From contig NZ_CP155551.1 in assembly GCF_039679125.1 (NCBI RefSeq), forward strand, positions 1 through 64,000: 64,000 nt of DNA, given 5' to 3'. The stretch is from Blastococcus sp. HT6-4. Lineage in GTDB: Bacteria; Actinomycetota; Actinomycetes; Mycobacteriales; Geodermatophilaceae. The notes below the pieces were generated by a model. The model saw nothing but the letters and a program-made list of their open reading frames with translations, was not told the origin of the DNA and made no database searches. Below are positions 9,561 through 21,752 of this stretch, piece after piece (positions within the stretch are counted from its first letter, which is position 1; each line of letters starts with the position of its first letter). A program made the translations under genes and the position numbers.

Positions 9561-11102
9561 TCAGGCGGCGGGGGTCTCCTCGGCGGTGGCCCTGGCCCGC
9601 CGCTCGGCCGCCCGGGCGATGCCGCGCAGCATGCCGCCGAAGACGAACCCGTGGAACGCCGCGACGGCCCACCAGTAGAGGTGCCCGGACAGGCCACGGG
9701 GGGCGAAGGTGGCCCGCTGGCACAGGGTCGAGCCGCCACTGCCGGGGTCGTGTTCCACGTGGAACTCGAGCCAGGCCAGGCCGGGGAGCCGCATCTCCGC
9801 CCGCAGCCGCAGCAGCCGGCCGGGCCGGCGTTCCTCCACCCGCCAGAAGTCCAGGGCGTCGCCGACGTACAGCTGGTCGGGATCCCGCCGGCCCCGGCGG
9901 AGGCCGACCCCGCCGACCGCCCGGTCCAGCCAGCCCCGCACCTCCCAGGCGAGGGGCCAGGAGTACCAGCCGCGCTCGCCGCCGATCCCCTCGATCACCC
10001 GCCACACCGCCTCGGCCGGTGCGTCGGCCACCCGGACGCGCTCGTCGACGTAGAGGCTGCCACCGGCCCAGTCCGGATCGGTGGGCATCGGGTCGGACGG
10101 GGCGCCGGGCACCGACGCCGAGGCCCAGCGCGTGGAGACCGCCGAGTCCCGGACCCGCTGGACGGCCAGCCGCACGGCGTCGTCGAAACCGAGCAGCCCC
10201 TCCGGCGGGTCGGGCACGTACGTCGCGATGTCGTGCTCCGAGCAGACGACGGTGTTGCGCAGCGACTCGACCAGCGGGCGGGCGATGCCGGCGGGGACGG
10301 GCGTGATCAGCCCGATCCAGTGGCTCGACAGCGACGGCGTGACGATCGGCACCGGCAGGATCCGGCGCCGCGGGAGCTCGGCGACGCGGGCGTACCGCTG
10401 CATCATCTCCGCGTAGTGCATGACGTCGGGGCCGCCGATGTCGAAGCGGCGGTGCACGTCCGCCGGCAGCCGGGCGCAGGCCACGAGGTAGCGCAGCACG
10501 TCGCGGATCGCGATCGGCTGGATCCGGCTGTGCACCCATCGCGGGGTGACCATCACCGGCAGCCGTTCGGTCAGGTACCGCAGCATCTCGAACGACGCCG
10601 ACCCCGACCCCAGGACGACGGCGGCGCGGAGGACCACGGTCGGGACCCCGGACCCCAGCAGGATCGCGGCGACCTCCGCCCGCGAGCGCAGGTGGGGTGA
10701 GAGCTCCTCGTTCCCGGGTTCCAGCCCGCCGAGGTGGACCAGCCGGCCGACGCCGGCGTCGCGGACCGCACCGGCCATCACGTGGGCGCTGTGCCGGTCG
10801 GTCTTCTCGAAGCCCGGCCCGGCGCCCAGGGCGTGGATCAGGTAGTAGGCGACGTCGACTCCGGCACAGGCCCGCGCCACCGCGTCGGGGTCCCCGGCGT
10901 CGGCCCGGACGACCTCGACGTCGCCGGCCCAGGGGTGGTCGCGCAGCCGCTCCGGCGACCGGGTCATCACCCGCACCCGGTGGCCGGCCGCGAGCAGCTC
11001 GGGCACCAGCCGGCCGCCCACGTACCCCGTTGCCCCCGTGACCAGGCAGGTGAGCGCGGGGCCGGTGGGAGGCGTGTGCCGCGGGCGCTCCGGTGATGCC
11101 AT
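9561..11102 (-). CDS. SDR-type NAD(P)-binding protein with C-terminal DUF2867
   Basis: The product is 513 residues. The N-terminal half is an atypical short-chain dehydrogenase/epimerase-like Rossmann domain (CLVTGATGYVGGRLVPELLAAG at about 14-35, with YYLIHALG, VHLGGLEPG and VLRAAVVLGSGSASFEMLRYL). The C-terminal part from about residue 335 matches DUF2867, a START/SRPBCC-like domain (WRVIEGIGGERGWYSWPLAWEVRGW, LRAEMRLPGLAWLEFHV, RATFAPRGLSGHLYWWAV). Such proteins are annotated as NAD(P)H-binding or DoxX-linked oxidoreductases with unknown substrate. ATG 11102 starts just before the Rossmann fold; the frame is open further upstream without homology. A parS-like palindrome lies inside it (9752). 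Confidence 0.82.
   Translation of the reverse strand: MASPERPRHTPPTGPALTCLVTGATGYVGGRLVPELLAAGHRVRVMTRSPERLRDHPWAGDVEVVRADAGDPDAVARACAGVDVAYYLIHALGAGPGFEKTDRHSAHVMAGAVRDAGVGRLVHLGGLEPGNEELSPHLRSRAEVAAILLGSGVPTVVLRAAVVLGSGSASFEMLRYLTERLPVMVTPRWVHSRIQPIAIRDVLRYLVACARLPADVHRRFDIGGPDVMHYAEMMQRYARVAELPRRRILPVPIVTPSLSSHWIGLITPVPAGIARPLVESLRNTVVCSEHDIATYVPDPPEGLLGFDDAVRLAVQRVRDSAVSTRWASASVPGAPSDPMPTDPDWAGGSLYVDERVRVADAPAEAVWRVIEGIGGERGWYSWPLAWEVRGWLDRAVGGVGLRRGRRDPDQLYVGDALDFWRVEERRPGRLLRLRAEMRLPGLAWLEFHVEHDPGSGGSTLCQRATFAPRGLSGHLYWWAVAAFHGFVFGGMLRGIARAAERRARATAEETPAA
9752..9765. promoter_or_regulatory. parS: parS-like palindrome, copy 1
   Basis: GTTCCACGTGGAAC is a perfect 14-bp palindrome (context TGTTCCACGTGGAACT). 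It matches known ParB-binding parS sequences, which are built around CACGTG flanked by GTTYC/GRAAC. It lies inside the SDR coding sequence, which is common for parS. Two further copies are in this window. Confidence 0.65.
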
Positions 11103-11104
11103 GA

Positions 11105-13417
<2,313 letters not shown>

Positions 13418-13487
13418 CCGGCGGGCCGGGCGGCGGCCGGGTGAACACCTCCCCGCCGCCGTCCGGCGCCCCGGTCGACCAGCCGCT

Positions 13488-13496
13488 TTGTCCACC
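13488..13496 (+). promoter_or_regulatory. DnaA-box-like sequence in gyrB-gyrA spacer
   Basis: TTGTCCACC differs from the DnaA-box consensus by its last base. A weaker inverted half (TGTGGAGAC) follows at 13511. These lie 10-40 bases before the gyrA start. Whether DnaA binds here is unknown. Confidence 0.4.
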
Positions 13497-13526
13497 TCTG
13501 TGCACCGACCTGTGGAGACCTGAACC

Positions 13527-15995
<2,469 letters not shown>

Positions 15996-16024
15996 GGTGA
16001 GTAGTTAGTCGGAGCAGCAATCGT

Positions 16025-16057
16025 GGCTCCGTGGCGGCCTCGCGCCGCCACGGAGCC
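16025..16057. terminator. Hairpin after gyrA
   Basis: A perfect 13-bp stem, GGCTCCGTGGCGG at 16025-16037 and CCGCCACGGAGCC at 16045-16057, with a 7-base loop. It lies 30 bases after the gyrA stop and 45 bases before the next start, so it may be a terminator or an attenuator between the two genes. Confidence 0.5.
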
Positions 16058-16102
16058 GCGTACAGAGGACGCGGCGCAGCCGCTGGGGAACGGGAGACTG
16101 GC

Positions 16103-16873
16103 ATGAGCGACCGGACGCACGGTTCGGTGCGCACCGACTCCCGGGCCGGGGAGGGCGCCCCCTCCGGTCCCCCCACCGGTGACGCCAAGACCACCCAGGC
16201 GATCCCCACCACGGGCACCCAGCGGGCCCAGAAGCCGGCCACCGGCGCCGTGCCGGTGGTCCCGCAGCCGCTCGGCAGCGAGGGAGCCGCCTCCCCGGAG
16301 ACCGGCTCCTCGCCGGCGACCTCCGGCGCGGCGCCCGCGGGTTCGGCGCCCGCGGGTTCCACGCCTGCGGGCGCATCGCCCGCTTCCTCCGCGTCCGAGG
16401 ACGATGCACGGCCGGACGACTCCTCGCGGTCCGGCGACGGTGCCGGCGGGCAGTCGGCCGCGCCGGCCGGCGCTCCGACGGGCGTCCGTGGCCGGATGTC
16501 CGGACGCGGGCCGCGGCGGGCCCGCCTGCAGCTCCGGCACATCGACACCTGGTCCGCCCTGAAGATCTCGCTGGTGCTGTCCATCGCGCTGTTCTTCATC
16601 TGGATGGTCGCCGTCGGCCTGCTCTACCTGGTGCTGGGTGGTCTCGGCGTCTTCGATGCGGTCAACGATCTCTTCGGCCAGATCGGCAGCGCCTCCGGCA
16701 ACGACAACACCGGCGAGGTGCTGACCCCCGGCGTCATCTTCTGGGGCGCGGCCCTCATCGGCGCGATCAACGTCGTCCTGCTCACCGCGCTGTGCACCGT
16801 CGGCACCTTCATCTACAACCTGTGCTCCGACCTGGTCGGCGGCCTGGAGGTCACCCTCTCCGAGCGGGACTGA
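16103..16873 (+). CDS. DUF3566 membrane protein
   Basis: The 256-residue product has a long Ala/Pro/Ser-rich N-terminal tail (1-125), then the DUF3566 domain. That domain has LQLRHIDTWSALKISLVLSIALFFIWMVAVGLLYLVL (membrane helix about 150-175) and a second helix near 210-232 (WGAALIGAINVVLLTALCTVGTFIYNLCSDLVGG). This family lies after gyrA in mycobacteria and Streptomyces and is a small membrane protein; a link to cell division or DNA has been suggested but I would not assert it. ATG 16103 is the natural start and an open extension upstream lacks homology. Confidence 0.88.
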   Translation: MSDRTHGSVRTDSRAGEGAPSGPPTGDAKTTQAIPTTGTQRAQKPATGAVPVVPQPLGSEGAASPETGSSPATSGAAPAGSAPAGSTPAGASPASSASEDDARPDDSSRSGDGAGGQSAAPAGAPTGVRGRMSGRGPRRARLQLRHIDTWSALKISLVLSIALFFIWMVAVGLLYLVLGGLGVFDAVNDLFGQIGSASGNDNTGEVLTPGVIFWGAALIGAINVVLLTALCTVGTFIYNLCSDLVGGLEVTLSERD

Positions 16874-17195
16874 GTGATCTGCCGTCCTCCGGACGGCGGA
16901 TCGAGGTGCGGCTCCCCGTGGCGCCGGGCGCGTCGGTCGCGCCTGCGGGAGCCCTCCGGGCCCACTCGGGGACGACCACGTTCGCCGCGGGCTGGGACAT
17001 GGCGGTCCGCCGCGGTCAGATGCCGTGCACCGGTCCCGCCCACGGGGACATCCGGGTCAAGGGGGCCTCGCGGGGCCCGGCCTCCCCGGAGTGGGGCTGC
17101 GGGGAGCGCATGTCGACCGGCCGGCAGCGAGCCGCAGGACCGGGGACCCCCCGCGGGACGGGATCGGGGTGTCAGGTACGCTTTTCGAGGTTCAC
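16874..17195. other. Spacer without recognised gene before tRNA-Ile
   Basis: About 320 bases between the DUF3566 gene and tRNA-Ile. A small hairpin (CCGTCC-TCC-GGACGG, about 16883-16897) follows the gene. TACGCT at 17177-17182 could be a -10 for the tRNA. I see nothing else supportable. Confidence 0.4.
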
Positions 17196-17269
17196 GGGCC
17201 TGTAGCTCAGGCGGTTAGAGCGCATCCCTGATAAGGATGAGGCCGGAGGTTCAAGTCCTCCCAGGCCCA
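17196..17269 (+). tRNA. ileT: tRNA-Ile (anticodon GAT)
   Basis: A complete cloverleaf of 74 bases. The acceptor arm GGGCCTG pairs with CAGGCCC, followed by discriminator A. The anticodon stem CATCC/GGATG encloses loop CTGATAA with anticodon GAT. The T arm GGAGG-TTCAAGT-CCTCC is normal. CCA is not encoded. The position before tRNA-Ala and after the gyrA-DUF3566 pair matches other Actinobacteria. Confidence 0.97.
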
Positions 17270-17349
17270 CCCGTGTACCGGAACTCCGGTTCCGCGTCTC
17301 CCCGGTCGTCGCCTCCGCGGCGGGCGAAGCGCTCGAGGAGGTTCTCCGC

Positions 17350-17490
17350 GTGCTGAAGAAGCTGGCGCTCGCCGCCGTCGCCGCTGGTGCACTGGCCGCC
17401 GTCCGGAAGCGGTCGACGGGCAGGAACGAGGCCGATCTCTGGCACGAGGCCACGAGCGGCCCAGGATCGGTCAGCACGCCCACCCGCTGA
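17350..17490 (+). CDS. DLW-39 family mini-protein
   Basis: A 46-residue protein starting at GTG 17350 behind GAGGAGG. The sequence begins MLKKLALAAVAAGALAAVRK, a short hydrophobic helix, and then contains EADLWHEAT. The DLW triplet is the hallmark of the actinobacterial DLW-39 family, whose members are about 39 residues and of unknown function. It is encoded between tRNA-Ile and tRNA-Ala, where this family is typically found. The small size makes it easy to miss, but motif, ribosome site and position agree. Confidence 0.85.
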   Translation: MLKKLALAAVAAGALAAVRKRSTGRNEADLWHEATSGPGSVSTPTR

Positions 17491-17515
17491 GACCGCCGGC
17501 CCTCCGGGGCCGCCC

Positions 17516-17588
17516 GGGGACGTAGCTCAATTGGCAGAGCACCGCCTTTGCAAGGCGGGGGTTAGGGGTTCGATTCCCCTCGTCTCCA
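17516..17588 (+). tRNA. alaT: tRNA-Ala (anticodon TGC)
   Basis: A complete cloverleaf of 73 bases. The acceptor GGGGACG pairs with CGTCTCC (one G-U), followed by discriminator A. The anticodon stem CCGCC/GGCGG encloses TTTGCAA with anticodon TGC. The T arm AGGGG-TTCGATT-CCCCT is normal. CCA is not encoded. It starts 26 bases after the DLW-39 stop. Confidence 0.97.
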
Positions 17589-17641
17589 CCGCCACCGGAC
17601 CATCCGCGTCGCCGTCCGGCCAGGGGTGGGAGAGTGGAGCC

Positions 17642-18175
17642 GTGACTGAATCGACTCCCGCCCGCCGCGCGGTCCTGCACACCAACCACGGCGACATCAC
17701 CGTGGACCTCTTCCCCGACCACGCGCCGAAGACGGTCGCCAACTTCGCCGACCTCGCCGAGGGCCGCCGCGAGTGGACCCACCCCGCGACCCGCCAGAAG
17801 ACGACGGACAAGCTCTACGACGGCACGGTGTTCCACCGGATCATCGAGGGCTTCATGATCCAGGGCGGCGACCCGCTCGGTCAGGGCATCGGTGGCCCCG
17901 GGTACCAGTTCGGCGACGAGATCCACCCCGACCTGGCCTTCACCAAGCCGTACCTGTTCGCGATGGCCAACGCCGGCCCCGGCACCAACGGCTCCCAGTT
18001 CTTCATCACCGTCGCGCCGACGACCTGGCTGACCGGCAAGCACACGATCTTCGGTGAGGTCGCCGACCAGCCCAGCCGCGACGTCGTCGACCGGATCGCC
18101 GCCGTTCCCACCGGCCGCAACGACCGCCCCGCCGAGGACGTGGTGATCGAGTCCGTCGAGGTGCAGCGCAGCTGA
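17642..18175 (+). CDS. ppiA: Peptidyl-prolyl cis-trans isomerase, cyclophilin type
   Basis: The 177-residue cytoplasmic cyclophilin catalyses proline isomerisation. Family motifs are visible: VLHTNHGDITVDLFPDHAPKTVANF near the N-terminus, the catalytic-arginine segment FHRIIEGFMIQGGDP, and ANAGPGTNGSQFFITVAPTTWLTGKHTIFGEV. GTG 17642 follows GGGAGAGTGGAGCC and no signal peptide precedes the domain. Its stop codon overlaps the proposed CTG start of the rhomboid gene by 4 bases, suggesting translational coupling. The cyclophilin-rhomboid pair after alaT is also seen in mycobacteria and Streptomyces. Confidence 0.95.
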   Translation: MTESTPARRAVLHTNHGDITVDLFPDHAPKTVANFADLAEGRREWTHPATRQKTTDKLYDGTVFHRIIEGFMIQGGDPLGQGIGGPGYQFGDEIHPDLAFTKPYLFAMANAGPGTNGSQFFITVAPTTWLTGKHTIFGEVADQPSRDVVDRIAAVPTGRNDRPAEDVVIESVEVQRS

Positions 18176-19068
18176 GCACCGGACCTGCGAGCGGGGGCGC
18201 CGGCGACCAGCCGGCGTCCCCGGCACCGGGCTGCTACCGGCACCCGGACCGCCCCACGGGGATCGCCTGCGCGCGGTGCGGCCGGCCGATCTGCCCGGAG
18301 GACATGATCCCGGCCTCGGTCGGCTTCCAGTGCCCGGAGTGCGTACGCGCCGGTGCCGCCTCCGTCCGTGCCCCGCGCCGGACGAGCGCGGTCCGGGGCG
18401 CCGCCTCCCGCTGGGGGACGGTCACGATGACGCTGATCACGGTCAACGTCGTCATGTTCGTCGTGACGGCGGTGTCGGCGGCGCTCGAGGGCTTCCCGCC
18501 GCTGCAGAACTACCGGTCGCCGGTCTTCGTCGACCTGTCCCAGTTCCCGCTGGCGGTCGAGCTCGGCGAGCCCTGGCGGCTGCTCACCGCCGCGTTCCTG
18601 CACATCGGGTTGCTCCACCTGGGCCTCAACATGCTGGCGCTGCTGGTCTTCGGCTCGGAACTGGAACGGCAGCTCGGCCGGTGGCGGTACCTGGCGCTCT
18701 ACGTCGTCTCGGCGCTCGGCGGCTCCACGGCGATCCAGCTGTTCGGTGAGCCCCTCCGCCCCGTCGCGGGCGCCTCGACGGCGATCTACGGCCTCCTCGG
18801 CGCCCTGGGCGTGCTCATGGTGCTCCGCCGGCAGGACGTCCGCGGCATCCTCGTGCTGCTCGGCATCAACGTGTTCATCAGCTTCCTGCCGGGGGTCTCC
18901 CTGCTCGGGCACCTCGGCGGCCTGGTGACCGGTGCCGCCGTCGCCGGCCTGCTGGTGCTCACCCGCCGCCGGCCCGCGGGCGTGCAGGTGGCCGCCCTCG
19001 CCGTCGTCTGCGTGGCGCTGCTCGTGCTCGCCCTGGGGGTCTCCACCCTGGTCGTGGTCGACCTCTAG
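18172..19068 (+). CDS. Rhomboid family intramembrane serine protease with N-terminal zinc-ribbon-like domain; CTG start
   Basis: The 298-residue product cleaves membrane proteins within the bilayer. Residues 21-57 form a Cys/His cluster (C21, H24, C33, C36, C41, C54, C57) resembling the B-box/zinc ribbon found before many actinobacterial rhomboids. The protease core has LLHLGLNM near 147, the catalytic serine in GASTAIYG near 200, and the catalytic histidine in LLGHLGGLVTG near 246. The first ATG in frame (18304) would remove most of the cysteine domain. The frame is open upstream with no ATG, GTG or TTG in range. CTG 18172, overlapping the ppiA stop as CTGA and preceded by GAGG at 18158-18161, is the best start. 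Confidence 0.85.
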   Translation: MSTGPASGGAGDQPASPAPGCYRHPDRPTGIACARCGRPICPEDMIPASVGFQCPECVRAGAASVRAPRRTSAVRGAASRWGTVTMTLITVNVVMFVVTAVSAALEGFPPLQNYRSPVFVDLSQFPLAVELGEPWRLLTAAFLHIGLLHLGLNMLALLVFGSELERQLGRWRYLALYVVSALGGSTAIQLFGEPLRPVAGASTAIYGLLGALGVLMVLRRQDVRGILVLLGINVFISFLPGVSLLGHLGGLVTGAAVAGLLVLTRRRPAGVQVAALAVVCVALLVLALGVSTLVVVDL

Positions 19069-19484
19069 GCCGAGCCGGGCCGCTCCGCGTCCAGCGCACG
19101 GGCCACGGCCTCCGGATCGGCCCCGAGGTCCCACCGGCCCAGCACGACCAGCACGCCGTCGTCGGAGGGGCCGGACGACGTGTCCAGCTCCAGGGTGCGG
19201 ACCGTGGTCCCCCACCGCCGGGCGGTGCGCACCCGCACGCGCAGCAGCCCCCACGGCAGGAGTCGGCGCCCGCTCAGCGTGGCGACCTCCACGCCCTCCG
19301 GCCCGGCGGCCAGGCGCGGCCGCAGGAACGCCTCCCGTCCGGCCAGCGCGAGGAGCAGCAGCGCGGCCGCCCCGACCAGGATCCGGCCGGGGGCGTCGAG
19401 CAGCAGGGTGACCGCGCCCAGCGCCACGCCGGCGCCCGCGAGCGCGGCCGGCACGAACGCCGGTGGGGACCACTGCACCGCCAC
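19065..19484 (-). CDS. Small membrane protein with PH-like domain
   Basis: The product is about 139 residues. Two hydrophobic helices near the N-terminus (FVPAALAGAGVALGAVTLLL and ILVGAAALLLLALAGREAFL) are followed by a bacterial PH-like domain (GPEGVEVATLSGRRLLPWGLLRVRVRTARRWGTTVRTLELD). Function is unknown. An ATG at 19553 would place the start 17 bases from the divergent thiolase start and add a tail without homology, so GTG 19484 is preferred (GTG 19478 also possible). Its stop shares bases with the convergent rhomboid stop, so the two genes overlap by 4 bases. Confidence 0.7.
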   Translation of the reverse strand: MAVQWSPPAFVPAALAGAGVALGAVTLLLDAPGRILVGAAALLLLALAGREAFLRPRLAAGPEGVEVATLSGRRLLPWGLLRVRVRTARRWGTTVRTLELDTSSGPSDDGVLVVLGRWDLGADPEAVARALDAERPGSA

Positions 19485-19570
19485 AGCCTGCCAGGGGTGA
19501 CACGCGACATACGATCGCCCCGGGGTGGCCGTCCGGCCGCGCCGGGCCGTCATCGACGAGGAGTGGGTCC

Positions 19571-20731
19571 ATGCGTGATGCCGTCATCTGTGCCGCCGTC
19601 CGTACACCGGTGGGCAAGCGCGGGGGAGGGCTGTCCGGCGTGCACGCCGTCGACCTCTCCGCGCACGTCCTGAATGCCCTCGCCGAGCGTTCGGGCATCG
19701 ACCCGGCCGTCGTCGAGGACGTCTTCTGGGGCTGCGTCAGCCAGGTCGGCGAGCAGACCTTCAACATCGGCCGCAACGCGCCGCTGGCGGCCGGATGGCC
19801 CGAGTCGGTGCCCGGCACCACGATCGACCGGCAGTGCGGCTCCTCGCAGCAGGCGGTCGCCTTCGCCGCGGCCACGGTCGTCAGCGGCCAGGCCGACGTC
19901 GTCGTGGCCGGCGGGGTGGAGTCGATGAGCCGGGTGCCGATGGGATCCGCGCGGGCCGACGGCGTGGCCGGCAAGCCGCTGGGCCCGCGGTTCCTCGAGC
20001 GCTACGACGGGGTGTGGCCCAACCAGGGCATCGGCGCGGAGATGATCGCCGAGCGCTGGGGCTTCTCCCGCACCCAGCTCGACGAGTTCGCGCTCGCCTC
20101 GCACGAGAAGGCCGCCAAGGCGCAGGCCGACGGTGCCTTCGACGAGGAGATCGCCCCGGTGACCCTCGACGACGGCACGGTGGTCAGCGCCGACGAGGGC
20201 ATCCGCACCGGCGGCACCCTGGAGAAGCTGGCTTCGCTGAAGACGCCGTTCAAGGAAGGCGGCGTGATCAGCGCGGGCAACGCCAGCCAGATCTCCGACG
20301 GCTCGGCCGCGGTGCTCGTGACCACCAGCGAGAAGGCGCGCGAGCTCGGCCTGCGCCCGATCGTGCGCATCCACACCACCGTCATGGCCGGGGACGACCC
20401 GATCATCATGCTCACCGCGCCGATCCCGGCGACGCAGAAGGTGCTGGCCCGGTCGGGGCTGTCCATCGACGACATCGGCGTCTTCGAGGTCAACGAGGCG
20501 TTCGCGCCGGTGCCCCTGGCGTGGGCCGCCGACATCGGGGGCGACACCGGCCGGCTCAACCCGCTGGGCGGTGCCATCGCCCTGGGCCACCCGCTCGGCG
20601 GCTCGGGTGCCCGCATCATGACGACGCTGGTGCACCACATGCAGGCCACCGGCACCCGCTACGGGCTGCAGACCATGTGCGAGGGCGGCGGCACGGCCAA
20701 CGCCACGATCCTGGAGCTGCTCGACGCCTGA
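19571..20731 (+). CDS. Thiolase (acetyl-CoA acetyltransferase family)
   Basis: The 386-residue enzyme joins or cleaves acyl-CoAs. Catalytic features are the nucleophile Cys89 in TIDRQCGSSQQA, NEAFAPVPLAW near 312, the histidine in GHPLGGSGARI near 340, and the second cysteine in MCEGGGTANA near 369. ATG 19571 has the ribosome site GAGGAG at 19558-19563. It ends in a region with tandem repeats and a strong terminator, so it is probably a single-gene unit. Beta-oxidation versus biosynthetic use cannot be decided here. Confidence 0.93.
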   Translation: MRDAVICAAVRTPVGKRGGGLSGVHAVDLSAHVLNALAERSGIDPAVVEDVFWGCVSQVGEQTFNIGRNAPLAAGWPESVPGTTIDRQCGSSQQAVAFAAATVVSGQADVVVAGGVESMSRVPMGSARADGVAGKPLGPRFLERYDGVWPNQGIGAEMIAERWGFSRTQLDEFALASHEKAAKAQADGAFDEEIAPVTLDDGTVVSADEGIRTGGTLEKLASLKTPFKEGGVISAGNASQISDGSAAVLVTTSEKARELGLRPIVRIHTTVMAGDDPIIMLTAPIPATQKVLARSGLSIDDIGVFEVNEAFAPVPLAWAADIGGDTGRLNPLGGAIALGHPLGGSGARIMTTLVHHMQATGTRYGLQTMCEGGGTANATILELLDA

Positions 20732-20743
20732 CCGCGGCGGCGT

Positions 20744-20807
20744 CAGCCACCGCAACGCACAGCCACCGCAACGCACAGCCACCGCAACGCACAGCCACCG
20801 CAACGCA
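20744..20807. repeat. Tandem repeat, 4 x 16 bp
   Basis: Four perfect consecutive copies of CAGCCACCGCAACGCA start 13 bases after the thiolase stop. A partial fifth (CAGCC) merges into the left arm of the following terminator. No spacers separate the copies, so this is not a CRISPR array. Confidence 0.9.
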
Positions 20808-20838
20808 CAGCCCCCGGCCGGACCCCGGCCGGGGGCTG
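20808..20838 (+). terminator. Strong terminator-like hairpin after thiolase gene
   Basis: A perfect 14-bp stem, CAGCCCCCGGCCGG at 20808-20821 and CCGGCCGGGGGCTG at 20825-20838, with loop ACC. There is no T tract. Confidence 0.7.
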
Positions 20839-21267
20839 TCGGCGTCCCGGGGCCGGGTCGCTGTCCGAGCTGTGGACCGCGATACCGCTCCGTCACGACT
20901 CCGATGTGTTGCGTGACCGGACGGGTCCGTCCACATCCACGCCCCGGCGGAGGCGTATCCGCAGGTCAGCGGGGTATCGAACGGCTGCGGTCAGTTCCTC
21001 GCCGGCACGGACATGTCGACTCGTCCACAGCTGGGTACACAGCTGGGGACAGACTCACACTGCTGTAGTTACGCCGATGGACGCCCTGTCACACGCGCAC
21101 CATCGTGCGCGAAACCGCAGGTCAGCACCCGATGCCCGCGTTCTCGCCCTCCACACTCGGTGGACAACCCTGGGGGTGGAGCGCCATGTCGACCTGTGGA
21201 CGACGCCGACCGCTGTGCACAGTGTCCCCAGCCCCCGGGGAGGGGCCGACGAACGGCCCCGGGGATG
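20839..21267. other. Non-coding region with a cluster of DnaA-box-like sequences
   Basis: No credible gene lies in these 430 bases. Near matches to TTGTCCACA cluster here: TCGTCCACA at 21021-21029, inverted TTGTCCACC at 21159-21167, inverted TCGTCCACA at 21195-21203, and weaker variants near 20871 and 20927. CACAGCTGGG is directly repeated around 21026 and 21038, and CATGTCGAC occurs twice. Comparable motifs occur in the oriC gap, including ACATGTCG beside the perfect box. It could be a DnaA-titrating or regulatory locus, or a remnant of an origin duplication. Confidence 0.45.
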
Positions 21268-21308
21268 CACCGAGGCCCCCGTCCCACAGCGGGACGAGGG
21301 CCTCGGTG
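21268..21308. terminator. Hairpin downstream of crgA
   Basis: The stem CACCGAGGCCC at 21268-21278 pairs with GGGCCTCGGTG at 21298-21308, extended internally by GTCCC/GGGAC. It lies 40 bases beyond the crgA stop on the reverse strand and could also stop plus-strand transcripts. Confidence 0.65.
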
Positions 21309-21347
21309 GTGCCATCGCGAACGGCCGGCACGCGGGCCGGCGGCGGT

Positions 21348-21620
21348 TCAGCGCCAGCGCATCGACATGATCAGCCCGGCCACCATGGCGCCGAACCCGA
21401 CCAGGAAGTTCCGCGCGCCCAGCGATGCCATGAAGGGGATCTGCTCGCCGGCGACGTAGTAGACGACGATCCAGAGCAGACCGAGCAGCATCAGGGTCAC
21501 CATCACCGGTGCCCACCAGCGGGGGCTCGGCTGCAGCGCCTTCGGCTGTGACCCCCGCGAACGCAGCGCGTCCTCCGGCGGCGTGTAGCCCGACTTCTTG
21601 CGCACCTTGGACTTGGGCAC
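21348..21620 (-). CDS. crgA: Cell division protein CrgA
   Basis: CrgA is a small actinobacterial membrane protein of the divisome that interacts with FtsZ, FtsI and other partners. The 90-residue product opens MPKSKVRKKSGYTPP, typical of the family. It has two membrane helices, about 37-57 (APVMVTLMLLGLLWIVVYYV) and 68-87 (GARNFLVGFGAMVAGLIMSM). GTG 21620 is the family start; a longer open frame upstream lacks homology. It is transcribed divergently from the DUF881 gene and lies near pabA and pknB, as in Mycobacterium. Confidence 0.95.
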   Translation of the reverse strand: MPKSKVRKKSGYTPPEDALRSRGSQPKALQPSPRWWAPVMVTLMLLGLLWIVVYYVAGEQIPFMASLGARNFLVGFGAMVAGLIMSMRWR

Positions 21621-21752
21621 GACGTACTCCCTCCCGGGGGCCGGGCTCGGTACACCCCGCCCGGATCTGTCACCCAGACTAAACTTCGGGACCTCGACCC
21701 CGTGGCACGTCGACCGATCGTGCCGCGGCCGTCCCCGTCGGAGGAGGTGGCC
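21621..21752. promoter_or_regulatory. Divergent promoter region crgA / DUF881 gene
   Basis: 132 bases between the two divergent starts. The only AT-rich patch is ACTAAACTT around 21678-21686. It could provide a -10 (TAAACT) rightwards or a TTTAGT element leftwards. No clear -35 is seen. Confidence 0.3.

Noticed and set aside
20744..20807. Short direct repeats resembling a mini CRISPR array
   Set aside because: The copies are contiguous without spacers and no cas genes are nearby.
21702..21752. GTG 21702 as start of the DUF881 gene
   Set aside because: GTG 21753 has a strong GAGGAGG site at correct spacing; the extra 17 residues look unstructured.
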